Positions 25,847-33,035 of a stretch of DNA of 64,000 nt are shown one piece after another (position 1 is the first letter of the stretch; each line of letters starts with the position of its first letter). The stretch spans positions 4,907,001 through 4,971,000 of the forward strand of contig NC_017542.1 of assembly GCF_000237325.1 (NCBI RefSeq), written 5' to 3'. Both the position numbers and the translations under genes were made by a program. This DNA comes from Paenibacillus polymyxa M1 (GTDB lineage Bacteria > Bacillota > Bacilli > Paenibacillales > Paenibacillaceae). The notes below the pieces were generated by a model. That model was not told the origin of the DNA and ran no database searches. It saw only the letters and a list, made by a program, of their open reading frames with translations.

Positions 25847-25876
25847 ATTATATACCCTTTCTTTTCCGCTTGTAAA
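25847..25876 (-). promoter_or_regulatory. Candidate promoter of pfeT-like gene
   Basis: On the minus strand TTTACA (25876-25871) and TATAAT (25852-25847) are 18 bases apart. If used, the transcript has a leader of about 180 bases containing both Fur-like boxes and the hairpin. Confidence 0.5.
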
Positions 25877-25892
25877 CTGCTAATAGCCTAAA

Positions 25893-25926
25893 TAAAAAAG
25901 ATACCCGCGTAAACAACGCAGGTATC
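25893..25926 (-). terminator. Terminator after PPDK-like gene
   Basis: On the minus strand GATACCTGCGT and ACGCGGGTATC form an 11-bp stem (one G-T pair) with a short loop, followed by TTTTTT. Confidence 0.85.
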
Positions 25927-25966
25927 CTCAATATTTCAAAGCGTTCTATCACATAAATTCTTCAGG

Positions 25967-27403
25967 CTAAAGTGGAAACTTCCACGCATGGGTGTGTGCA
26001 GTTTCTGAAGTGTGTTGCCGATTGGCTTGCTGTTGCAGCCTCCAACGCGCAGCCGCAAGACGTACAGTAGGAACTGCTGGGTCTGAGCAAATGACCCCCG
26101 TTAGCTCGTTCTCCCAGATCCAATTCCCATCTAGGAAATGGTGAATTTTATCTATCGCCACCCATATAGGAACCTCAGGCTTTACACGCCGAACAGCTTC
26201 CATTATGCGTTTTATCGTATCATTAGCATTCTCATGCCCATCAGCAACAGATGGAATCAACGGATCTCCAGCTCTGATACCAGCAGATGGAGCTGGTAAA
26301 ACTTCTAAAATGACCGTATCGGCAAAGCGTGCCAAATCTGCGGCTTGAGCCGCCTGCTTGGTCTGTCGTGCGCTCACTTCGGACATGTTATCGGCGGTGT
26401 CCGACTTCTCCGACTGTGCGGATTGCTCATCCCCTATTTGACCTGCATTAGGCACCAAACTTGTATCAACCGTCAAAAGTACACCTACCCGATATGGAAC
26501 GCACCGCAGGCGGCCACATAACGTTTGCTCGGCAACGCCGTCAATCCAGTCTCGGATGGTCTGGAACTGGTTTACGTCAGTAGGATTGCGCACCATAATC
26601 TCCAGCCTTGGCTCTCCCCCCTGTCGCATGCTCCGCAACGCTGCACGCAGTAGGGCCTCTAACTGCATATCTTGCAGGCTTCCGATGCCCACTGCATTGT
26701 TCTGCTCAGTTAAAGCTATAGTGAGTGGCAATCCGTCCAGCAACTCAAACAAGCCTTCGTACTCTGTTTCCAGCAGGCCAATGATTCGTCGGGACAGGTG
26801 CTCACACAATCCAATCAAACCAGATGCTTTATTAAATGTTGTGTACGTCTCGGATGCACGGGAACCGGGGACAAGGATGGGATCGGGCTCCCCGGCAAGG
26901 GCATGAATCTTTTGTCCAGACTCTGCCGCGTCCAAATAGGCATAGCATAATTCCCTCACGCGGCCGGATGCCAGTGACAATGGACCATGCAGAAGACTAT
27001 AACCGTCAAGATCGCGTATTCCTGTACTTTTACGACTCATACTTGCAGGAGCATCAGCATAAAGCCGTATGGAGGTGTCGCTGTATTCATCGCTCCATTT
27101 TAGTAGTGTGTCCATGGCTTGCTCTGTATCATTGCCGTTATTCAGCATCGATTCACCAAGTAATTCCGGGTTTGCAGCCAGCAATGCCTCCGCTCGACTG
27201 ATTGCACCCTGCTCAGCTAAACCAACCAGCCAGCCCAATGGATCTTCCTCCTGTGCAGCAGATACTTGATGGCTTCCTGCTCTTAGCGTCTCCATAGCCA
27301 ATCTCCGTGCAGCAGACTCCATACCTGGCTCTGGAACGTTGCAATCCCTGCTGTTTATGCCACCCAACAGCTCTGCGAATACATGCATCAGTTTAGCCTC
27401 CAT
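25967..27403 (-). CDS. Degenerate pyruvate phosphate dikinase-like protein lacking ATP-grasp and phosphohistidine domains
   Basis: The 478-residue protein is not an ordinary annotated enzyme, but segments align by eye with the linker and C-terminal PEP-binding barrel of PPDK: ISRAEALLAANPELL (TKEEALLRV-type), LLKWSDEYSDTSIRLYADAP (LMEWADE...RANADTP), EYEGLFELLDGLPLTIAL (YEGIFKAMDGLPVTIRL), MQLEALLRAALR with LEIMVRNPTDVNQF (MQVRAIFEAA with EIMIPLV), and VICSDPAVPTVRLAAARWRL (SCSPFRVPIARLAAAQ). The last keeps the catalytic Cys. The nucleotide domain, the swivelling His domain, and several barrel residues (LLDPPLHEF, GTNDLTQ) are missing or altered. A pseudoenzyme or binding role is inferred. 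A GGATGG ribosome site precedes the ATG. Confidence 0.7.
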   Translation of the reverse strand: MEAKLMHVFAELLGGINSRDCNVPEPGMESAARRLAMETLRAGSHQVSAAQEEDPLGWLVGLAEQGAISRAEALLAANPELLGESMLNNGNDTEQAMDTLLKWSDEYSDTSIRLYADAPASMSRKSTGIRDLDGYSLLHGPLSLASGRVRELCYAYLDAAESGQKIHALAGEPDPILVPGSRASETYTTFNKASGLIGLCEHLSRRIIGLLETEYEGLFELLDGLPLTIALTEQNNAVGIGSLQDMQLEALLRAALRSMRQGGEPRLEIMVRNPTDVNQFQTIRDWIDGVAEQTLCGRLRCVPYRVGVLLTVDTSLVPNAGQIGDEQSAQSEKSDTADNMSEVSARQTKQAAQAADLARFADTVILEVLPAPSAGIRAGDPLIPSVADGHENANDTIKRIMEAVRRVKPEVPIWVAIDKIHHFLDGNWIWENELTGVICSDPAVPTVRLAAARWRLQQQANRQHTSETAHTHAWKFPL

Positions 27404-27707
27404 GCTATTAATCCATCCTTTCTTTCGTCAGCAAGTTGGCACACACGAATTCGAGTACCCCTCCAAATAAAGAAAACGCTTACTCATTACTGAGCAACCG
27501 AATGTTACGTGGGCCTTACTTATTAAGTCCCTACCTTAAACGTATTAGCCCCTCCCCACATTTATACATCTCTGCACAACTACTATATATGAGAAAAATA
27601 GATCTATACTGCGGAAAGCACATGTCTGCACAAAAAAGGCAGCTATAAAGAAACACCCCCTGTTTTCATAGGATGCCTACATCCAATGTTAACGGGGGGT
27701 TCCCTTT
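27404..27707. other. Non-coding gap upstream of PPDK-like gene
   Basis: About 300 bases without a supported gene. The half next to 27700 holds the terminator of the P-type ATPase gene; the rest should hold the promoter of the PPDK-like gene, but no convincing -35/-10 pair was seen. A 70-codon frame here has no ribosome site or protein-like composition. Confidence 0.5.
27653..27700 (-). terminator. Nested-hairpin terminator after P1B ATPase
   Basis: Outer arms ACACCCCCTGTT and AACGGGGGGT pair around an inner GGATG/CATCC hairpin (27671-27684). On the minus strand it is followed by GTTTCTTTATA, a modest T-run. Confidence 0.6.
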
Positions 27708-30131
27708 TTATTCGTCAGTACCAACCTTCAGCACACGCATCACATTTAATACAGCTAGCAGTGTTACACCAACATCGGAAAATACAGCCTCCCACATGGT
27801 AGCAATACCAAACGCGCCCAATGAGAGAAATACTACTTTGACACCTAGCGCAAATATAATGTTTTGCCATACGATACGGCGTGTGCGTTGAGCAATATGA
27901 ATCGCCGTCACCAGCCTTGAAGGCTCGTCGTTCATGATTACGATATCTGCTGCTTCAATTGCAGCGTCTGAGCCCAAACCACCCATCGCTACACCAACAT
28001 CTGCCAAAGCAAGTACAGGTGTATCATTAATTCCATCGCCTACAAACAAGATTTTATCGCTCGTTTTTTTACTTGCAGACAACTGCTCAATGGCTTCGGC
28101 TTTATGCTGAGGCAACAGTTCTGCCCGTACTTCATCCAGGCCTAACTGACGTCCTACAGCTTCGGCAACTGTCCGATTGTCACCTGTTAGCATGATGGTT
28201 TTTACCACCCCCAGCTTTTTCAGCGAAGCAATCGTCTTGGCCGCGTCCTCCTTAACCTCATCCGATATTAGAATGCACCCGGCATACGTTCCGTCTACAG
28301 CCACATGTACGACCGTTCCTACATCCAATGGTCCTGCTTGCTGCGCCACATTAAAAGCAATATGCTCCCGCTCCATCAGCTTAGCGTTTCCGGCTAATAC
28401 CAAGCGCCCATCGATCTGAGCCCGAATCCCGTGACCGGATATTTCGCTATATTGCTGCACTCGCTCCGTTTGAAGTTCATTGCCATAAGCTTCACGCAGA
28501 GAAGCTGCGATAGGATGCGTGGAGTGCATCTCGGCCAATGCAGCAGTCTCCAGCAGACTTTCCTTCGTAAAAGCTTCGGCAGGATAAATCCCTGTCACGT
28601 GGAAAACACCTTTGGTGAGCGTACCTGTTTTATCAAAAACAGCATATTTCACATGATTCAGGGCTTCAAGATAATTACCGCCCTTGATCAGCACACCTGA
28701 ACGGGAGGCTGCCCCGATTCCGCCAAAGAAGCCCAGTGGAATGGACACCACCAGCGCACACGGACAAGAAATAACGAGGAAAACAAGCGCACGATATATC
28801 CAATCTGCAAACTGTGCACCTGGCACAACAAGCGGAGGAACAACCGCCAGCAACAACGCTACAATAACCACTACAGGAGTATAATATCTGGAAAATTTCG
28901 TGATAAACTTTTCAGTCGGCGCTTTTTTGGCACTCGCATTTTGCACCAGTTCCAAAATTTTAGAGACCGCAGATTCACCAAATTCTTTGCTGACCTCTAC
29001 CGTCAGAAGTCCGTTCGTATTCACAAATCCACTCATCACGCTGCTTCCCGGCTCAACGGTACGAGGCACAGATTCACCGGTCAACGCCGAGGTATCGACA
29101 TGCGACTTGCCTTCTACAACCTTACCGTCCAGCGGGATCTTCTCACCCGGCTTGATCACTATCAAATCTCCAATACGGACCTCTTCTGGGGACACCCTTC
29201 GTACGGACTCAGCCGTCTTCAGGTTGGCATAGTCTGGTCTAATATCCATCAGATCGCTGATGGACTTACGTGAACGGTTAACTGCAATGCCTTGGAATAG
29301 TTCTCCGATTTGATAAAAGAACATGACAGCTACGCCTTCGGGGTATTCCCCAATAGCAAATGCGCCCACAGTAGCCAGCGTCATCAAGAAATACTCATCA
29401 AAGGCCATTCCACGCACCAAGCTGCGTGCAGCCTGCAAGACAACATCACCGCCAACGATGATATATGCCACTAAAAATAGAGCCAGCTTGCCCACACCTT
29501 CGACAGGTAACCACCAGGCAACAGCCGCAATAACCGCTCCTATGGACAGACGTGCAATCATGCGGCGCATACCGTCCGTACCATGATCATGCGTATGCCC
29601 GGCATGACTATCATCATCATACGAATGTGAATGAGCATGGGTAGCTTCACCATGATCGCGCACTGCATGGTGATTGTGGTGCATGTGTGCATGATTACCG
29701 TGGTCGTGCCCATCGTGTGCGCCATGTGCTTCATGGCTATGACCACCATGACTGTGAGCAGCATGCTTTCCATCATTGTGATTATGTCCTTCACCCTCAT
29801 GCTCATGACCGCATGCGCAATCCTCTGTGCAGCTTGCCTCTACTGCACCAACGCCACTTCGACTGTCTTCGCGCAAGCGTCCACCCGCACTTTTGGCAAC
29901 CATCCTAACATGAGGCTCAAGTCTGTGGACCTTCCGTTCCGTTTGGCGAAAAACCTCTTCTTTTTGATCCGAAGTTGTGGTCATCGTCAACGTTTTTGTT
30001 ACAAAATTGACCGAGCAATCGAGGACCCCTTCTATTTTACTGACTCCATTTTCAATCTTTAGAGCACAGTTGGCGCAATCTAGACCTTCCAAAACCCATT
30101 CATGCCGTTCATTTCTTTTTAGAGCATCCAT
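27708..30131 (-). CDS. Heavy-metal P1B ATPase with His-rich linker (CadA/ZntA-like)
   Basis: The 807-residue pump starts with a metal-binding domain (GLDCANCALKIE, about 15), then a very long histidine-rich stretch (about 110-190: alternating His with Gly, Asp, Asn and Ala), then the ATPase core with TGESVPR, CPCALV, DKTGTLTKG and GDGINDTPVLA. CPC with this HMA type indicates Zn2+/Cd2+/Pb2+ export (P1B-2). The ATG at 30131 has GGAGG nine bases ahead. An operator-like palindrome overlaps the upstream region and the ArsR repressor gene is next, 187 bases away on the same strand, so metal induction is likely. The His stretch probably binds or senses zinc. Confidence 0.92.
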   Translation of the reverse strand: MDALKRNERHEWVLEGLDCANCALKIENGVSKIEGVLDCSVNFVTKTLTMTTTSDQKEEVFRQTERKVHRLEPHVRMVAKSAGGRLREDSRSGVGAVEASCTEDCACGHEHEGEGHNHNDGKHAAHSHGGHSHEAHGAHDGHDHGNHAHMHHNHHAVRDHGEATHAHSHSYDDDSHAGHTHDHGTDGMRRMIARLSIGAVIAAVAWWLPVEGVGKLALFLVAYIIVGGDVVLQAARSLVRGMAFDEYFLMTLATVGAFAIGEYPEGVAVMFFYQIGELFQGIAVNRSRKSISDLMDIRPDYANLKTAESVRRVSPEEVRIGDLIVIKPGEKIPLDGKVVEGKSHVDTSALTGESVPRTVEPGSSVMSGFVNTNGLLTVEVSKEFGESAVSKILELVQNASAKKAPTEKFITKFSRYYTPVVVIVALLLAVVPPLVVPGAQFADWIYRALVFLVISCPCALVVSIPLGFFGGIGAASRSGVLIKGGNYLEALNHVKYAVFDKTGTLTKGVFHVTGIYPAEAFTKESLLETAALAEMHSTHPIAASLREAYGNELQTERVQQYSEISGHGIRAQIDGRLVLAGNAKLMEREHIAFNVAQQAGPLDVGTVVHVAVDGTYAGCILISDEVKEDAAKTIASLKKLGVVKTIMLTGDNRTVAEAVGRQLGLDEVRAELLPQHKAEAIEQLSASKKTSDKILFVGDGINDTPVLALADVGVAMGGLGSDAAIEAADIVIMNDEPSRLVTAIHIAQRTRRIVWQNIIFALGVKVVFLSLGAFGIATMWEAVFSDVGVTLLAVLNVMRVLKVGTDE

Positions 30132-30153
30132 AATAATTGGCCTCCAATTAGCT

Positions 30154-30177
30154 ATATATGAGCAACTGTTCATATAT
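30154..30177. promoter_or_regulatory. ArsR/CzrA-type operator upstream of P1B ATPase
   Basis: ATATATGAGCA and TGTTCATATAT are inverted around two bases with one mismatch. The ATATGA...TCATAT pattern is typical of CzrA/CadC operators. It lies 23 bases before the ATPase start codon. Confidence 0.7.
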
Positions 30178-30272
30178 TATTTGTTAAGGTCATTATATTC
30201 AGGTTTAGGGGCAAAAGTCAATGATCATAGCCCTTTTTAACGAAAAAAAATCGACTTCAATGGACAAACACC

Positions 30273-30298
30273 AAAAGAGCGCCAATTGCTTGGCGCCC
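30273..30298 (-). terminator. Terminator after ArsR-family gene
   Basis: On the minus strand GGCGCCAA and TTGGCGCTC pair around a 4-base loop, followed by TTTTGG. It separates the repressor gene from the ATPase gene. Confidence 0.65.
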
Positions 30299-30318
30299 TG
30301 CTGTTGGTTTGTCAAAAA

Positions 30319-30687
30319 TCATTGATGTGATATGTGCTGATGGGTTTGCAAAAAAATCTGCTCCACATGATTATCATCCAGTGAATAAAACACTGTCTTG
30401 CCTTCCTTGCGTCGTTTGACAATACGCAGGTTGCGCAAATAACGAAGCTGGTGGGATACTGCAGATTGGCCCATGTTCAACACCTGTGTTAAATCATGAA
30501 CACACAGTTCCTTTTGAGCCAGGGCATAAATCAGCTTGATCCGTGTCGGGTCACCTAGCGCTTTAAACAGCTCCGACATTTTGTATGCGATGGAATCCTC
30601 AACTAGGGAAGATTTTATACGCTCAATTTCCTGATCTGAACCGTGACAAGCCGGCTCACAATCCAAAGCTTCCGTTTCAGAATTCAT
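30319..30687 (-). CDS. ArsR-family metal repressor (CadC/CzrA-like)
   Basis: The 122-residue winged-helix repressor has the HTH at DLTQVLNMGQSAVSHQLRYL. Three possible metal sites are visible: N-terminal cysteines (DCEPACHG), ELCVHDL on helix 3, and the helix 5 zinc pattern LDDNHVEQIFLQTHQHISH of CzrA. It therefore combines CadC-like and CzrA-like ligands. ATG 30687 is preferred to the in-frame GTG at 30696, which lies within the GGGGTG ribosome site. It very likely controls the downstream P1B ATPase through the palindrome at 30154. Confidence 0.9.
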   Translation of the reverse strand: MNSETEALDCEPACHGSDQEIERIKSSLVEDSIAYKMSELFKALGDPTRIKLIYALAQKELCVHDLTQVLNMGQSAVSHQLRYLRNLRIVKRRKEGKTVFYSLDDNHVEQIFLQTHQHISHQ

Positions 30688-30788
30688 CCTTTTCACCCCG
30701 TGTATTTCGACTTGATGCTCCTATTATAGCAAATTCGTAGAATTTACGAATAGCTTATATTACAGCTTGCCCTGTAACCGAAATTTTC

Positions 30789-31913
30789 CTAATTCAACGT
30801 TTTTAATACTTCATCATTGTAAGGAATTATTTCTTTTATCTGTTGATCACGTAATTTTACTGCAAATGCCGGATCAACCAGCAATGCACGTCCAACTGCA
30901 ACCAGATCAACTTCCTCTCGTTCTACTAGCTCCACGAGTTGTTCTAATCTGGCCTCTACACTACTCGATTGATCAGTCTGACGATCATTGTTTTTTTCCA
31001 AATCACTCAAAAAGGCCTTCTCCAAACCAATTGACCCCACCGTAATCACTGGCTTGCCTGTTATCTTTTTGGTCCATGCTGCCAGGTTTAGATCTGACCC
31101 TTCGAATTCTGGCTCCCAGAAACGGCGGCTTGAGCAATGGAATACATCCACCCCGGCTTGTACCAATGGGGCAAGAAACTGTTCAAGTTCCTGCGGTGTC
31201 TGTGCCAGCTTTTCTCCATAATGGTACATCTTCCACTGGGAGAATCGCAGTACAATTGGAAAATCCGGGCCTACTGCACGGCGACAAGCCTCAATGACCT
31301 CGACCGCAAACCGGGTGCGCTGAACCAAATCGCCTCCATATTGATCGGTACGCTTATTGGTTTTGTCCCAGAAAAATTGATCTATTAAATAGCCATGTGC
31401 TCCATGAAGCTCAATGCCGTCAAACCCCACCCGCTTGGCATCGGCAGCGGCCTGAGCAAAGGCTGCAATGATATCCGTAATTTCCACCTCCGTCAATGGC
31501 TCAACTACCTTTTCACCTGCGGGAGAAATACCTGAAGGACCGACAGGCAATGCCTCGGGATTCGGTTGGTTATCCGCACCTATTTTCCGGGCTGTACCCA
31601 CATGCCAGAGCTGCGGTATAATTTTGCCGCCGGCCGCATGAACCTCCTCTACTACCTTAGCCCATCCTTTCAATCCCTCACCATAAAAGTTAGGGATGCC
31701 TGTGTGCTCCACAGCGGCGGGATGATTGATAGCTGTTCCCTCTGTAATAATCAATCCAACAGCATTTTCTGCACGGCGACGATAATACGCGGCAACCTCA
31801 GGTCCTGGAATACCTTGGGGAGAAAAATTTCGTGTCATGGGAGCCATAACCATCCGATTGGGAAGCGATAAGTTACCTATCTTAAAAGGTTTAAACAATA
31901 TTTCGGTGTTCAT
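30789..31913 (-). CDS. Old yellow enzyme family NADH:flavin oxidoreductase
   Basis: The 374-residue FMN barrel enzyme shows LFKPFKIGNLSLPNRMVMAPMTRN at the start, IITEGTAINHPA, the substrate-site HGAHGYLIDQFFW and NKRTDQYGG, and the late phosphate-binding region EVDLVAVGRALLVDPAF. Enzymes of this group reduce activated alkenes such as enones with NAD(P)H. ATG 31913 (MNTEILFKPF) has GAGG eight bases upstream; the frame is open to 32000 but the added residues do not belong to the family. It appears to be a single-gene unit; the physiological substrate is unknown. Confidence 0.9.
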   Translation of the reverse strand: MNTEILFKPFKIGNLSLPNRMVMAPMTRNFSPQGIPGPEVAAYYRRRAENAVGLIITEGTAINHPAAVEHTGIPNFYGEGLKGWAKVVEEVHAAGGKIIPQLWHVGTARKIGADNQPNPEALPVGPSGISPAGEKVVEPLTEVEITDIIAAFAQAAADAKRVGFDGIELHGAHGYLIDQFFWDKTNKRTDQYGGDLVQRTRFAVEVIEACRRAVGPDFPIVLRFSQWKMYHYGEKLAQTPQELEQFLAPLVQAGVDVFHCSSRRFWEPEFEGSDLNLAAWTKKITGKPVITVGSIGLEKAFLSDLEKNNDRQTDQSSSVEARLEQLVELVEREEVDLVAVGRALLVDPAFAVKLRDQQIKEIIPYNDEVLKTLN

Positions 31914-32033
31914 GACGTTTTCCTCACTCTCCATTAGTATTATCTTTTTCACTCTTCTGTTATACAATTCCATTTTACACGCGTGCAAACTTGAGTTCAA
32001 GAAGCCACAGTTTAAATTCTAGCAGGTCCTTTA

Positions 32034-32069
32034 TAAAAAAAGAGGAAGCGGCATAGAGCCGCTTCCTCT
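32034..32069 (-). terminator. Terminator of the qox operon
   Basis: AGAGGAAGCGGC and GCCGCTTCCTCT form a perfect 12-bp stem with a 5-base loop; seven A bases on the plus side give a T-run on the minus transcript. Confidence 0.9.
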
Positions 32070-32090
32070 TATCTAAAATAGTGTGACTTA

Positions 32091-32426
32091 TTAGTGTGCT
32101 ACCATGTTGTATTCCATAATCCATACAGAACCGCCAACGACAGTCAACAGGATCACAACACCAAAGATCAAAGTCATAACATTCCAACGTGGTCCATTGC
32201 TTTCACGGATGTGCATGAAGAAGAAAAGCTGAACCAGAAATTGCAGCACTGCCGCGGCTAAAATAACAACCATGGTCGAAGTGCGGCTCAACATATGATT
32301 CATAACCACGAAGAGAGGAATGATGGTCAGTACGATGGACAGAATAAACCCGATAACATAGGATTTCACTGAACCGTGAGAATCATCATGACCATGCGAA
32401 CCCGCTCCTGATTGATGCTGTGCCAT
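32091..32426 (-). CDS. qoxD: Quinol oxidase subunit IV
   Basis: The 111-residue protein has a His-rich N terminus (HQSGAGSHGHDDSHGS) and three membrane helices with the CyoD/QoxD pattern LQFLVQLFFFMHIRES. It is the last gene of the four-gene operon, starting right after the subunit III stop. Subunit IV helps assemble the copper site in the oxidase; it carries no cofactor. Confidence 0.9.
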   Translation of the reverse strand: MAQHQSGAGSHGHDDSHGSVKSYVIGFILSIVLTIIPLFVVMNHMLSRTSTMVVILAAAVLQFLVQLFFFMHIRESNGPRWNVMTLIFGVVILLTVVGGSVWIMEYNMVAH

Positions 32427-33035
32427 CTACATCACCCCCATCAAATAGACAACTGTCAGCAAGAAGATCCAGACAGCGTCCAAAAAGTGCCAGTACAAGC
32501 TCAATGCCGAAACTTTGCCCTTCGTCTCTGGAGTAAGCCCGCGTTTTTTCAACTGGAACATAAGTCCAATCATCCAAACCAGACCTAACGAAACGTGAAG
32601 TCCGTGTGTTCCGACCAATGTGAAGAATGCCGACAAGAACGCACTGGTTCCAAAGTTGGCACCTTCATGTACCATCTCAACAAACTCGTAAACTTCAAAA
32701 CCGATAAAACCAAGACCCAGGATCGCTGTCACGATTAACCAGCTGATTAATCCCTTCATGCTTCCTTTGTTCATAGCCAACACAGCCAGACCACTTGTGA
32801 AGCTGCTTGTGAGCAAGAGGAACGTTTCAATAATAACGCCCGTCATGTTAAACAGCTCTGCGCCACCTGGTCCTCCGGCTGTGTTGTTCCGAAGGACAAC
32901 GAAGGTTGCGAACAAGGTACTGAACAGGATTACGTCCGTTACGAGGAAGATCCAAAAACCAAGCATCTTCAATTCTTGCGGATCGTGATGCCCGTGGTCA
33001 TGATCATGGCTGTGATGTGCTGCAGCTTGTGCCAT
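32427..33035 (-). CDS. qoxC: Quinol oxidase subunit III
   Basis: The 202-residue protein has five membrane helices with the heme-copper oxidase subunit III pattern (MLGFWIFLVTDVILFSTLFA, GTHGLHVSLGLVWM, LYWHFLDAVWIFLLTVVYL). The N terminus is His-rich. The start overlaps the subunit I stop by one base and the stop abuts the subunit IV start, so translation is coupled. Confidence 0.93.
   Translation of the reverse strand: MAQAAAHHSHDHDHGHHDPQELKMLGFWIFLVTDVILFSTLFATFVVLRNNTAGGPGGAELFNMTGVIIETFLLLTSSFTSGLAVLAMNKGSMKGLISWLIVTAILGLGFIGFEVYEFVEMVHEGANFGTSAFLSAFFTLVGTHGLHVSLGLVWMIGLMFQLKKRGLTPETKGKVSALSLYWHFLDAVWIFLLTVVYLMGVM

Noticed and set aside
27436..27648. 70-codon frame in the gap upstream of the PPDK-like gene
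   Set aside because: No ribosome site, low-complexity composition and no resemblance to a known protein.
29558..30062. Met-rich and His-rich frames within the P1B ATPase linker
   Set aside because: They are frame-shifted or antisense readings of the His codon repeat; no ribosome site.
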